From a virus: DNA of 64,000 nt. This document shows positions 46,886 through 54,729 of this stretch, in pieces. The DNA lies in the IMG/VR virus record IMGVR_UViG_3300047300_001121, positions 1 to 64,000 of that record; one strand, 5' to 3'. The notes below the pieces were generated by a model. That model ran no database searches. It was not told the origin of the DNA and saw only the letters and a list, made by a program, of their open reading frames with translations. The first letter of the stretch is position 1, and each line of letters begins with the position of its first letter. Made by a program: the position numbers and the translations under genes.

Positions 46886-47092
46886 ATGGACACGAAGCAG
46901 CAAATCGAACACTACCGCTCGCGCATCAAGGAGATGCTGCGACGCGTTCCACCGAGTGTGAATGGCGGGTCGTATGACCACGCCGTTGCATACAAAAAGG
47001 TTGCAGCCAAAGCCGGGAAGGCCGCCGATGCAAGCAACCCGAAGCTGGCGCTTCTCATCGAGATGCACAACCAGTTGTCACAGTACTACTGA
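46886..47092 (+). CDS. Small protein, 68 residues
   Basis: MDTKQQIEHYRSRIKEMLRR, VPPSVNGGSYDHAVAYKKVA and a helical end. It is the first gene after the operator and 17 bases before the SSB gene. Unknown function; its location hints at a DNA metabolism accessory. Confidence 0.55.
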   Translation: MDTKQQIEHYRSRIKEMLRRVPPSVNGGSYDHAVAYKKVAAKAGKAADASNPKLALLIEMHNQLSQYY

Positions 47093-47109
47093 AGAAAGAC
47101 CCATACGAA

Positions 47110-47622
47110 ATGTCATCCGTCAACAAAGCAATCATTCTCGGCCGTGCTGGCCGTGACACCGAAGTCCGCTACCTGCAAAGCGGCGCGGCCGTCGCCAACG
47201 TGAGCCTGGCGACGTCGACCAAACGCAAAGACAAGAACACCGGCGAAGTCATCGAGGACACTCAATGGCACCGCATCACCTTTTACGAGCGTCTCGCCGA
47301 GATCGCCGGCGAGTACATCCGCAAGGGCAGCCTGGTCTACGTCGAGGGCACCATCAAGTACGGCAAGTACACCGACAAAGACGGCGTCGAGCGCCCGACC
47401 ACCGACATCATCGCGAACAGCTTGCAGCTTCTGACCAGGCCTGACCAACAGCAAGGCGGCGGCCAAGACAATGCGCCGCGTCAGCAGTCCGGCAACCAGC
47501 GCCAGCAAGCCCCGCAGCAGCGCAGCCAGGGCAATGCGCCTCGCCAGCAGCAAGGCGGACAGCAGCGCGGAAACGGCAGCGGATCCGGCTTCGAGGACAT
47601 GGACGACGACATCCCGTTCTGA
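47110..47622 (+). CDS. ssb: Single-stranded DNA-binding protein
   Basis: The 170-residue protein has the SSB OB fold (MSSVNKAIILGRAGRDTEVR; ANVSLATSTKRKDKNTGEV; WHRITFYERLAEIAGEYIRK; GSLVYVEGTIKYGKYTD). A Gln/Gly/Asn-rich linker follows, then the acidic tip (DDDIPF) that docks partner enzymes. It closely resembles bacterial SSB in size and tail. It serves phage replication and the RecT pathway. Confidence 0.95.
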   Translation: MSSVNKAIILGRAGRDTEVRYLQSGAAVANVSLATSTKRKDKNTGEVIEDTQWHRITFYERLAEIAGEYIRKGSLVYVEGTIKYGKYTDKDGVERPTTDIIANSLQLLTRPDQQQGGGQDNAPRQQSGNQRQQAPQQRSQGNAPRQQQGGQQRGNGSGSGFEDMDDDIPF

Positions 47623-47712
47623 CGATTTTCGGGGGAACGCCAGTACCGAAGTGTCGACCAGTAGAGAAGACAAGTACCCCACCCATTACCCAACCAACCG
47701 AAAGGAAACCCT

Positions 47713-48072
47713 GTGAGCGCAGCAATCATCCCAACCCCCGGACGCATCGTTTGGTATCGACCGGCTCCCAACGACAATATCCCGGCGCTTGCTGACCAGC
47801 CTTTGGCCGCAATCGTTGCTGCCGTGCATTCGGACACGCGAATCAATGTGAGCGTGATCGATGCATACGGCCACCATCACAGCCGTCAGAACGTGTTCCT
47901 GGCGCACCCCGACAACGAGCTACCATCCACCGGCGCCTTTGCCGAGTGGATGCCCTATCAAAAGGGCCAGGCCGCCAAGACTGAGGCCGCCGAGGCTGCG
48001 CTGACCGCGCAAGCCGAATCGACCTCGGTGGGCGACTCCACCGAGAACACTCAGGAGCCTGCAGCCCAGTAA
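47713..48072 (+). CDS. Protein of 119 residues, GTG start
   Basis: GTG 47713 follows AAGGAAACCCT. The N-terminal two thirds (PGRIVWYRPAPNDNIPALAD; AAIVAAVHSDTRINVSVIDA) form a small beta-rich domain, as in proteins next to SSB genes in other phages, while the Ala/Glu-rich tail (AKTEAAEAALTAQAESTSVG) is disordered. Function unknown. Confidence 0.6.
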   Translation: MSAAIIPTPGRIVWYRPAPNDNIPALADQPLAAIVAAVHSDTRINVSVIDAYGHHHSRQNVFLAHPDNELPSTGAFAEWMPYQKGQAAKTEAAEAALTAQAESTSVGDSTENTQEPAAQ

Positions 48073-48165
48073 GCAATACGGCCGAAAGCGGATGCTGGTG
48101 TCCCGGATGCGGGATCAGCGGACACGCCACCAGACGCAGCGAGTAGGCCAAACGAAAGAAACACC

Positions 48166-48375
48166 ATGAGCAACACCAAACCCGCCACCCAGCGCAAGAC
48201 ACGCAAACTCGTGACGCTGAACCCCACCAAGAAGACGTCGTTTGCAATCGGCGTGTCTGCCGACAACTATCACTTCGTGACCAAGCTGGCCGAGGCGAAC
48301 AACAGCAATCGCCAAGCGATGTTGGACAAGATCGTGGACCACTACGCGGCAAGCGTTCTGCGCAACGTCGCCTGA
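48166..48375 (+). CDS. Ribbon-helix-helix-like small protein, 69 residues
   Basis: A basic N-terminus (NTKPATQRKTRKLVTLNPTK), a strand (TSFAIGVSADN) and a helix pair (YHFVTKLAEANNSNRQAML; DKIVDHYAASVLRNVA) fit a ribbon-helix-helix-like fold. It may regulate the nearby RdgC/SSB block. Confidence 0.5.
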   Translation: MSNTKPATQRKTRKLVTLNPTKKTSFAIGVSADNYHFVTKLAEANNSNRQAMLDKIVDHYAASVLRNVA

Positions 48376-48382
48376 GTCAAGC

Positions 48383-49285
48383 ATGAAACTCATCAAGAAC
48401 GCATTGGTGTACAAGGCCGAGCTCCCCGGAGCGTCGGCCCTGGAGAAGCACCTTGAGGAGCAGCTCTTCACCGAGCCTCTCGAGCTGTCCGCCGGCTCGG
48501 TCGGATTTGTCAGCCGTAGCGGCGAGGGCTTGGTCGACGTCTTTCATGGCGGCCTGGCATTCACCGTGCGCATCGACGAGAAGATCATCCCGGCCGGAGC
48601 TGTGAAGACCGAGCTGGAGAAGCGCGTCAAGGCTTTGTGCGAAGAGACTGGCCGCGTCCGCATCGGCAAAAAGGAGCGCGCCGAGATCAAGGACATGATC
48701 ATTCTGAGCTTCCGCGCCAAAGCACTGGTCAAGAGCACTCAAGTGACGTGCTTCTACGACACCGACAAGCAGTACCTCATTGTTCCGGTCACGAGCCGTA
48801 CCACGGCGTCATTGATCGTCAACCTGCTCATCAGCGCCGTCGGCAGCGTGACGACGCAGACCATCCACGTCTCAGATGTCAAGCATGGGTTGACAACTCG
48901 CATGGATGCCTGGCTCAAAGACGACCCGCATGCTTTTGGCAACTTCTATCCGACCGCCGACGTGGCCCTGACTCACGGCAGCGAGAAGCTGACGGTGCAG
49001 ATGGAGAGTCTGTCCAACGCCAAGGCCGCGCTGGAGAAGGCGTTCGCAACCGGCTTCACCATCAAGTCGATGCGCCTGAGCTCAAGCGAAGACGTGAGCT
49101 TCCGCCTGACCTCTGATTTCGCCTTCAAGTCGATCAAGTTTCCGGTCGTGCCTGTCGAGGAAAACATCGAAGACGCGTGGCTGCACGAGGCCTCGGTCCA
49201 GGTGCTCAACATGTCGGCCATCATCAGCGAGCTGTGCGACATGATGGGCTACCAAGAGCCCGAGCAAGAAAAGGAAGCTGCATGA
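48383..49285 (+). CDS. rdgC: RdgC-like recombination-associated protein
   Basis: The 300 residues begin MKLIKNALVYKAELPGASAL and include SAGSVGFVSRSGEGLVDVFH, LAFTVRIDEKIIPAGAVKTE, EKRVKALCEETGRVRIGKKE and TDKQYLIVPVTSRTTASLIV. The pattern follows RdgC, a ring-shaped DNA-binding protein that limits RecA. In phages it probably protects replication forks. It lies just after a regulator-like gene. The family match is by pattern. Confidence 0.8.
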   Translation: MKLIKNALVYKAELPGASALEKHLEEQLFTEPLELSAGSVGFVSRSGEGLVDVFHGGLAFTVRIDEKIIPAGAVKTELEKRVKALCEETGRVRIGKKERAEIKDMIILSFRAKALVKSTQVTCFYDTDKQYLIVPVTSRTTASLIVNLLISAVGSVTTQTIHVSDVKHGLTTRMDAWLKDDPHAFGNFYPTADVALTHGSEKLTVQMESLSNAKAALEKAFATGFTIKSMRLSSSEDVSFRLTSDFAFKSIKFPVVPVEENIEDAWLHEASVQVLNMSAIISELCDMMGYQEPEQEKEAA

Positions 49286-49845
49286 CCAAGCCTCTGCTGA
49301 TCGGCCTGACGGGCTATGCCGGCAGTGGCAAGGACACCGTGCGGGAGGTCCTCGAGACCAAGCACGGCATCGACGGCCTGGCGTTCGCGGACCCCATCCG
49401 CGACATGCTCACGGCGTTGTTCGATACGTGCGGCGTTGATCCGAAGTGGATGACCGAGCGCGACCTCAAGGAGCGCGACATCCCGCAGATCGGCGCCAGC
49501 TACCGCAAGCTCGCTCAGCTTCTGGGCACCGAGTGGGGTCGCGCCATACACCCCGACTTCTGGCTCAAGATCGCGGCGGCGAAGATCGCCATGTACAACG
49601 ATTACGACAGCCCTGGGGCGGTGATCAGCGACGTGCGCTTTCCGAATGAGGCCGCCTGGATCAAAGAGCAGGGTGGTGTGATCTGGAAAATCATTCGCCC
49701 GGGTGTTGAGCCGGTGCGTGCGCATGCCAGCGAGGACATGATCGCGAGCCTGCCGTATGACTACATCATCGACAACCGCGGCACGATTCAGGATTTGCCG
49801 CACGCCGTTGCCATGGCGCTCAGCTACAGCGTGGAGCACGCATGA
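49282..49845 (+). CDS. Deoxynucleoside monophosphate kinase
   Basis: From ATG 49282 (187 residues): LIGLTGYAGSGKDTVREVLE with a P-loop (GYAGSGKDT), LAFADPIRDMLTALF, RKLAQLLGTEWGRAIHPDFW and ISDVRFPNEAAWIKEQGGVI. These match the T4 gp1-like dNMP kinase family. It supplies dNDPs to phage replication. The start overlaps the RdgC stop. Confidence 0.85.
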   Translation: MTKPLLIGLTGYAGSGKDTVREVLETKHGIDGLAFADPIRDMLTALFDTCGVDPKWMTERDLKERDIPQIGASYRKLAQLLGTEWGRAIHPDFWLKIAAAKIAMYNDYDSPGAVISDVRFPNEAAWIKEQGGVIWKIIRPGVEPVRAHASEDMIASLPYDYIIDNRGTIQDLPHAVAMALSYSVEHA

Positions 49846-50171
49846 ACACACTCACGCTCCTGGGCTTGGCTTCGTTCGTCTTCGTTGTGGTGTTCACGGC
49901 TCGCGCCTACCGCAACGACACGGGCGTGGGCCAGACGCCCAGGGGCGCGATTGTGGAGGCCTGGACGAACATCGTGATCGGCTTCAGTGTGAATCTGGTT
50001 GCCAACGTATTCCTGATCCCGCTGATGACCGACGGCGCCCACGTCACGCTTGAGAGCAATTGGTGGGGTGGCTGGGTGTACACGGCCATCTCGATCATCC
50101 GTCAATACGCCATACGCAGATGGAATAATCGGCTACAATATGTTGGCCTAACAACAAAAACTTCACCATGA
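49842..50171 (+). CDS. DUF7220-like membrane protein
   Basis: The 109-residue protein has a hydrophobic N-terminus (LTLLGLASFVFVVVFTARAY), then QTPRGAIVEAWTNIVIGFSV, NLVANVFLIPLMTDG and WGGWVYTAISIIRQYAIRRW. The R-G---EA--N---GF--N-VAN----P motif and the -W-G-VYT--S--R-Y--RR pattern match DUF7220. Three membrane helices are likely. Function unknown. Confidence 0.75.
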   Translation: MNTLTLLGLASFVFVVVFTARAYRNDTGVGQTPRGAIVEAWTNIVIGFSVNLVANVFLIPLMTDGAHVTLESNWWGGWVYTAISIIRQYAIRRWNNRLQYVGLTTKTSP

Positions 50172-50635
50172 CACCATTCACCGAAAAATCCAATTTCCAA
50201 CGCACCGCGGACTGGCTTGCGGCGTGCGGCAAGGAGCCTGGCAACGAGCATCACCTTGCGACCCAGGTCGGCTGCCACCTCGAAGAGCTCTGCGAGTTCC
50301 TGGATGAGCTGATCATCACCGGCTCATCCGCCGACAACGACTCGCTGATGCTTGCGTCCACGCGGCTGAAGGGCCTGGCGCATCGCCTGAAGCAGGGCAG
50401 CACCGGCATTCGCATCAAGGACCGCGTCAACGCGCTGGACGCCTTGTGTGATAGCGAGGTGACCGGCAACGGCGTGGCATTCCTGGCTCGCATGAACAAA
50501 CTCGAGGGTGACCGCCGAGTGTTGTTCAGCAACGAGTCGAAGCTCAACGCCGACGGCACGGCCGTGATTCTGCCTGGCGGCAAGATCGGCAAGTCGGATC
50601 GATACGTCAAGCCGCACCTGGCGGATCTCGTATGA
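50168..50635 (+). CDS. MazG-like nucleotide pyrophosphohydrolase
   Basis: The 155 residues carry the all-alpha NTP-pyrophosphatase pattern: CHLEELCEFLDELIITGSSA (the EE--E metal motif), VNALDALCDSEVTGNGVAFL and VLFSNESKLNADGTAVILPG. The S-N-SK-...DG end is typical of phage MazG/PRA-PH-like proteins. Such enzymes cleave NTPs or alarmones and may counter the host stringent response. The metal ligands are visible; the substrate is inferred. Confidence 0.75.
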   Translation: MTPFTEKSNFQRTADWLAACGKEPGNEHHLATQVGCHLEELCEFLDELIITGSSADNDSLMLASTRLKGLAHRLKQGSTGIRIKDRVNALDALCDSEVTGNGVAFLARMNKLEGDRRVLFSNESKLNADGTAVILPGGKIGKSDRYVKPHLADLV

Positions 50636-50796
50636 GCGATACACCTGTTTTGCTGCCTGGCAGCACGAAAAACTCGAGACCTCTGAAGGAGTGCTCTCGC
50701 TGCGGTCAGAAGAAGGAGCCTGCAGGCGGAGTGGAGCTGAGCCCTGGGAAGTGGCGCTGCTCCGCGTGCTGGCGCGGTTTTCTATTCAGGAAGTGA
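50632..50796 (+). CDS. Small zinc-ribbon-like protein, 54 residues
   Basis: From ATG 50632: MSDTPVLLPGSTKNSRPLKE, then CSRCGQKKEPAGGVELSPGK and WRCSACWRGFLFRK. Two CxxC pairs form a zinc ribbon. It overlaps the MazG-like stop by four bases. A binding role, perhaps to polymerase or RNA, is possible. Confidence 0.6.
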   Translation: MSDTPVLLPGSTKNSRPLKECSRCGQKKEPAGGVELSPGKWRCSACWRGFLFRK

Positions 50797-50800
50797 AGCC

Positions 50801-51037
50801 ATGACAACGAAACAACCAAAGCCTCCGGCGCTCAAGCCGGTCAAGTCCAGCAACGTCGAGGGCTACCACTACGACGACGCATCGCAGATGCTGCACGTCA
50901 AGTTCAAGAGCGGCAAGACGTACCAGTACGCCGGCGTACCGAAGGCAACGATGGATGCCCTGCTGAAGGCGGACTCGTTCGGTTCGCACATGTCCAAGCA
51001 CATCATTCCAAAATTCAAGGTTGCGGGGTCGTACTGA
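50801..51037 (+). CDS. KTSC-domain protein
   Basis: The 78-residue protein has VKSSNVEGYHYDDASQMLHV, KFKSGKTYQYAGVPKATMDA and SFGSHMSKHIIPKF, which is the KTSC domain (SS-----YD------V-F--G--Y-Y--VP------L--A-S-G--F---I). The domain is linked to RNA or nucleotide metabolism in bacteria, but its phage role is not known. Confidence 0.85.
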   Translation: MTTKQPKPPALKPVKSSNVEGYHYDDASQMLHVKFKSGKTYQYAGVPKATMDALLKADSFGSHMSKHIIPKFKVAGSY

Positions 51038-51267
51038 TGTTGTCGTTGCTGTTAACCATCTACGTCGTTTCGACGATCTGCATGCTGGCGTCTCTTGTCG
51101 GCGTATTTCGTCGCGAGAACTACCTCACGCTGAGAGATGCCGCTGGCGTGGCGTTCTTTGTGATCATCCCGGTAGCCAACACGATCATGACCTGCATCGT
51201 GGCGTGGCACCTGATACAAGACTGGCTCGATTGGGCTGACGGCATTGTTGTTTGGAGACGGAAATGA
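51037..51267 (+). CDS. Small membrane protein, 76 residues
   Basis: Two hydrophobic segments (LSLLLTIYVVSTICMLASLV; AAGVAFFVIIPVANTIMTCI) and a tryptophan-rich end (WLDWADGIVVWRRK). It overlaps the KTSC stop. Function unknown. Confidence 0.6.
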   Translation: MLSLLLTIYVVSTICMLASLVGVFRRENYLTLRDAAGVAFFVIIPVANTIMTCIVAWHLIQDWLDWADGIVVWRRK

Positions 51268-51629
51268 ATGAAAACATCGTCAAAGAACAACTGAACAACC
51301 TCTCTGAAAACGTCGAAGAAATCATGTCGTCGACGCGCGGCGTGAAGGGCCCTGAATTCGCTCTCCTGGTCAGCTTGACGTTCGAGTCCATGCAGCTCAT
51401 GGAGCTGGTTGGCAAGATCACGTCATGCGCAGAGGAGGAGTACCGGGGTTACGCCGAGGCCCTGCTTGGTTCGACCGTCAACATCATGAGCAGCATGATG
51501 GTCAAGCTCTTTGAGGGCTACACAGACGAACAGATCAAAGAGGCTGGCGACATCGCGAAGATGCTCATTGCACGACGAGCGGATGCTGTGGCCGCGATCA
51601 AGAAGGGGATGGAAAATGAACGTGATTGA
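51264..51629 (+). CDS. Helical protein, 121 residues
   Basis: Almost fully helical: MNENIVKEQLNNLSENVEEI, ALLVSLTFESMQLMELVGKI, NIMSSMMVKLFEGYTDEQIK. The heptad spacing suggests a bundle or dimer. Not recognised. Confidence 0.55.
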   Translation: MNENIVKEQLNNLSENVEEIMSSTRGVKGPEFALLVSLTFESMQLMELVGKITSCAEEEYRGYAEALLGSTVNIMSSMMVKLFEGYTDEQIKEAGDIAKMLIARRADAVAAIKKGMENERD

Positions 51630-52167
51630 AAAGCTGATCATCGATCATGGCGGCACGGTCGAGGAGGTCGGCAACCTCCCTGATGGCTCCGCATTCCTGG
51701 TCGCGTCATACCCGTTGCCACAAGATCACTGGCAGACGGCGCAGCACTTCAACATCCCGCCGATGCCTCTGCAGATGGGTGCATGGGATGTTCGCCGTCA
51801 GCGCCTGGCCATGGCTGTGGAGGCTGCCGGCAAGTACGCCGTGCGCACGGCAACTGACAACGGTCGCGTCGCCGACTTCGACCCGGACGCGCTGCTGCAG
51901 AATCTGCAGGTCGCATTCTTCGGTTATCACACCGAAGACGGACTGAGCATTGATGAGTGGTCCAACCCGGAGCACCCAGGCGAGTTCATCGACATGCTGG
52001 GCGAGCAGGATCCAAATGCTGCCTGGATGAGCCTGGCGCACGTCATTTGCTACGAGGCCGGTATCCCGTCTGGACCGATCGGTGAGCGCCTGGCCATCCT
52101 GCGCGACATGCTGCAGATGCTGCGCCATGGGCCCGATGATGCGGCACTGAAGGGTGATCTCGAGTGA
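51616..52167 (+). CDS. Protein of 183 residues
   Basis: From ATG 51616: MNVIEKLIIDHGGTVEEVGN, then AVEAAGKYAVRTATDNGRVA and ENL-like helical stretches (AWMSLAHVICYEAGIPSGPI). The N-terminal region looks alpha/beta. It overlaps the previous gene by 14 bases and the next by four. No family is recognised. Confidence 0.55.
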   Translation: MNVIEKLIIDHGGTVEEVGNLPDGSAFLVASYPLPQDHWQTAQHFNIPPMPLQMGAWDVRRQRLAMAVEAAGKYAVRTATDNGRVADFDPDALLQNLQVAFFGYHTEDGLSIDEWSNPEHPGEFIDMLGEQDPNAAWMSLAHVICYEAGIPSGPIGERLAILRDMLQMLRHGPDDAALKGDLE

Positions 52168-52427
52168 TCTACAACGTCGCTCAGGTAGCCGAGCTCCTCG
52201 GCTGCACCGAAGAAATCGTGGCCGAGCGCATCAACAACGGCGACCTGCCGGGCGTGAAGTTCGGCCGCAGCTGGGTCATCCCGGCTGATGCGCTGCGTGA
52301 GCGCCTGAATCAGAAAGCGCTGGAGGAGGCGCGTGATCGGCGTGAGCCCAAGCGCATTTTGCGCAAGCGAAAGAAGCCGCCAGAACTGCCGCCTGGTCCG
52401 GGCTTCACCGGCATGGCTGGCTTTTAA
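52164..52427 (+). CDS. Excisionase-like helix-turn-helix protein
   Basis: The 87-residue protein begins MIYNVAQVAELLGCTEEIVA, ERINNGDLPGVKFGRSWVIP, ADALRERL: the winged MerR/Xis-type HTH_17 domain. A basic tail follows. It is convergent with the integrase gene and overlaps its 3' end by four bases, so a directionality factor for excision is likely. Start is GTG overlapping the previous stop. Confidence 0.65.
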   Translation: MIYNVAQVAELLGCTEEIVAERINNGDLPGVKFGRSWVIPADALRERLNQKALEEARDRREPKRILRKRKKPPELPPGPGFTGMAGF

Positions 52428-53563
52428 TCCAGGCGCCCAGCAAGATCATCAGCCCTGAATGAGGCGTAGCGCTTGGCCATCGAGCTGCCCGGCGCCCAGC
52501 CCATGATCTTCTCGATCTCGGCCTCTCGGAACAGCCAGTTCCCGCGCTTGTCGCGCATCTCGTACCACCGGCACGTCGCCTCGTGACGCAGGTCGTGCTC
52601 AGTGAGGTCTTCGCAACCAGCATAACCAAAGAGCAACCCGAACCGACGAGAGAGGCGCGTGGTGACCGTGTCGAGTGTTTCGGGGTCTTGGTCCCACCAC
52701 GGAAAAATAAGCGCGCCTGGCTTTGATTTGGCTGCTCGCCGGGCCATCATCGGGCGGATCTCTTTGACCATGGGCACATCGCGCCAGGCCTCACGGCCAT
52801 GCCACTGCTTTGAGCTCTTCACGCGCAACGAGCGCTCGCCCAGCCATTCGCTCTGTATCGTGTAAGCCTCGCGCAAGCGCAGGCCGGTGTGCAGGATCAG
52901 CAGGAAGAGGTCGCGCAGATCCTCGTCGGGCTCGAGTGCGCGCTGTCGGTCAGGACGTTTCTTGCCGGCCAGGGCGTCCATGATTTGCTCGAGCTCGCCC
53001 TTGCGCAGCCGGCGGTCACGCACCTTGTCTGATCTCGCGCGCTTGCCGAGCTTCTTTGCATCGGCTGCATCCTTGGCGCTGTAGCTGGCCGATCCGCGCG
53101 GCAGTGAGCGCAGCGGATTGCCAACCAGCAGATCGGGTGTCTTGCGCAGCTCCCAGTCAATGCAGCGGGCGAGGGCGCCGATGCGCTTACGGATCGTGCC
53201 TGGCGCCAGGTTGGCCTTGAGCTTCATGTCGCGCACCCATTGCTCGCACCATGCATACGTGAGGCCGGACATCTTGAGCGAGCCGATCTCACCGGTGAGC
53301 ACGTTCAGGATTTCGTCGTCCGCGGTCGAGAGCTGGCCATGTGCTTGCCACGCACGGATCACCGAGTGCAGTGTTTGCGTTGGCGCCTTCTTTTCATCGA
53401 CCAGTCCAGCAGGAACGACGCCGGAGTCGAGCAGCTCGCGCGCTTGTGTGCCGTACGCGTTGGCTGCGTCTTCGTTGTTGAAGGTGAGGTACACCGGCTT
53501 GGGCAGCAGCCGATGTGTGATGCGCAGCTCAAAGTTGCCGCTCGGTGTTTGCCGCACTCCCAT
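52424..53563 (-). CDS. int: Tyrosine integrase
   Basis: The 379-residue protein has an N-terminal arm-binding region, a SAM-like core domain (about 65-160) and a catalytic domain with all residues: TGLRLREA (Arg 229), Lys in the beta-hairpin (about 249-252), EHDLRHEA (His 323, Arg 326), the GWAPGSS box (Trp 356) and AKRYASF (Tyr 366). It integrates and excises the phage. It starts next to the arm-type repeats and tRNA-Cys. Temperate lifestyle follows from this gene. Confidence 0.95.
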   Translation of the reverse strand: MGVRQTPSGNFELRITHRLLPKPVYLTFNNEDAANAYGTQARELLDSGVVPAGLVDEKKAPTQTLHSVIRAWQAHGQLSTADDEILNVLTGEIGSLKMSGLTYAWCEQWVRDMKLKANLAPGTIRKRIGALARCIDWELRKTPDLLVGNPLRSLPRGSASYSAKDAADAKKLGKRARSDKVRDRRLRKGELEQIMDALAGKKRPDRQRALEPDEDLRDLFLLILHTGLRLREAYTIQSEWLGERSLRVKSSKQWHGREAWRDVPMVKEIRPMMARRAAKSKPGALIFPWWDQDPETLDTVTTRLSRRFGLLFGYAGCEDLTEHDLRHEATCRWYEMRDKRGNWLFREAEIEKIMGWAPGSSMAKRYASFRADDLAGRLD

Positions 53564-53571
53564 GTCCGCCT

Positions 53572-53659
53572 CGTGTGGTCGACGTGTGGTGCGTTTAGCT
53601 TACGCCGTCAGCGGAAAGAAGGGAAGTTTACGTGTGGTTCAACCACAAAAACGTGTGGT
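53572..53659. repeat. Four CGTGTGGT repeats, likely integrase arm sites in attP
   Basis: CGTGTGGT occurs at 53572, 53583, 53631 and 53652, directly upstream of the integrase start. The first two are 11 bp apart and the last two 21 bp apart, with AACCAC in inverted order between them. Repeats of this kind in the space before int are typical arm-type binding sites of phage attP regions. Confidence 0.7.
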
Positions 53660-53719
53660 TTTTGGGTCGAAATGAGGCCATCGCGAATCGCCCTGCCGCG
53701 TGGGTTCAATCATAACACA

Positions 53720-53747
53720 TTGATTTTGTGTAGATCTGTGGTACAAT
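53720..53747 (+). promoter_or_regulatory. Rightward promoter near attP
   Basis: TTGATT (53720-53725), 16 bp, TACAAT (53742-53747). It reads toward the HNH gene and the right-hand small genes, crossing tRNA-Cys on the opposite strand. Confidence 0.5.
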
Positions 53748-53794
53748 CGAATTAAACGATACGGCTTTGCAGGCCGTTTCAACCCTTACGCGCC
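53741..53794 (-). other. tRNA-Cys-like fragment
   Basis: On the minus strand GGCGCGT is followed by an anticodon-type arm ACGGC-CTGCAAA-GCCGT, the same seven-base loop (GCA anticodon) as the tRNA-Cys next door, then TTCGATT like a T loop. Acceptor and T stems cannot pair, so it is not a working tRNA. It may be a relic or part of the attachment core. Confidence 0.4.
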
Positions 53795-53834
53795 AGGGAC
53801 TTGCAGAAGAACCGCTCGTCGAGCAGGAGGATTG

Positions 53835-53905
53835 AGCTCGAGAGCGGAATCGAACCGCTGTCCCAGGTTTTGCAGACCTGTGCCTAACCACTCGGCCACT
53901 CGAGC
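53835..53905 (-). tRNA. tRNA-Cys (GCA)
   Basis: The minus strand forms a full cloverleaf: acceptor GCTCGAG/CTCGAGC perfectly paired, D arm GCC/GGC with GAGTGGTTA, anticodon arm CAGGT/ACCTG with loop CTGCAAA, variable GGAC, T arm AGCGG/CCGCT with TTCGATT. CCA is not encoded. It lies 272 bp from int with its 3' end facing int, the usual arrangement for tRNA-targeting integrases, yet it is complete and flanked by phage genes, so it may be a phage-borne tRNA. Confidence 0.9.
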
Positions 53906-53919
53906 AAGGACCTTAAATA

Positions 53920-54639
53920 ATGACACAACCATTTCAACTCAGCAATGAAGAGCTTGGCCGAGCCATGGTGGCTTTTGCCAATAACGCAGTTCGATCCGGC
54001 GACGGCGACTGCTGGAGCTGGTCCGGCACAAAGGACAGGGGAGGATACGGACGCATCAGCGTCAACGGCGACAAGAAGATCGGGGCGCATCGGTTTTCGT
54101 TTTGGTTGCACGGCAATGGTGATCCAGGTGAACTGTTCGTCTGCCACGACTGCGACAACCCGGAATGCACGAACCCGTCGCACCTGTTCCTGGGCACCCC
54201 AAAGGACAATAGCCAAGACTGCGTCGTCAAAGGTCGGGCAGCAGACGTTCGAGCAGAGCAGAACCCAAGGGCCCTGATCGACAATCAACTGGCGATCCGA
54301 GTGTCAGAGGAGGTTGAGTCAGGCAAGACAAACCGACAGATCGCACAAGAGCTCGGCATCGGCGAAGAGCTGGTGAGCCGAATCAAGACCGGCAGATCGT
54401 GGGCATCTGCGACCGGCAGGACTCGCGTTTACCGGGCTCCAGCTCAGAAGATTGAGCGACCATTAAGGCGCCCTCGAGTTGGTTCGCAGAACGCGTCATC
54501 GAAGCTGACGGAGGATGACGTCAGGGAGATCAGGTCGTCTGCCGGATCCTCATACGAAATAGCCAAGAAATACGGAGTGTCCGCCGTTACGATTCAGTTG
54601 ATACGCAAGCGCGCGACCTGGGCGCACGTTGCGGACTGA
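53920..54639 (+). CDS. HNH endonuclease with two helix-turn-helix segments
   Basis: The 239 residues contain CWSWSGTKDRGGYGRISVNG, GAHRFSFWLHG and VCHDCDNPECTNPSHLFLGT, the HNH_3 homing nuclease pattern with zinc cysteines. Two helix-turn-helix regions follow (GKTNRQIAQELGIGEELVSR; SSYEIAKKYGVSAVTIQLIR). Its ribosome site AAGGA abuts the 5' end of tRNA-Cys, so the insertion may have targeted the tRNA edge. Confidence 0.85.
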   Translation: MTQPFQLSNEELGRAMVAFANNAVRSGDGDCWSWSGTKDRGGYGRISVNGDKKIGAHRFSFWLHGNGDPGELFVCHDCDNPECTNPSHLFLGTPKDNSQDCVVKGRAADVRAEQNPRALIDNQLAIRVSEEVESGKTNRQIAQELGIGEELVSRIKTGRSWASATGRTRVYRAPAQKIERPLRRPRVGSQNASSKLTEDDVREIRSSAGSSYEIAKKYGVSAVTIQLIRKRATWAHVAD

Positions 54640-54729
54640 CCTGTTGCTGCACCGCCACACGGTGCGGAAATTCAGCAGAACATGCCGATGCGGTTTCCTA
54701 TAATCGTTGGCATACGAAAGGAAATCGCG

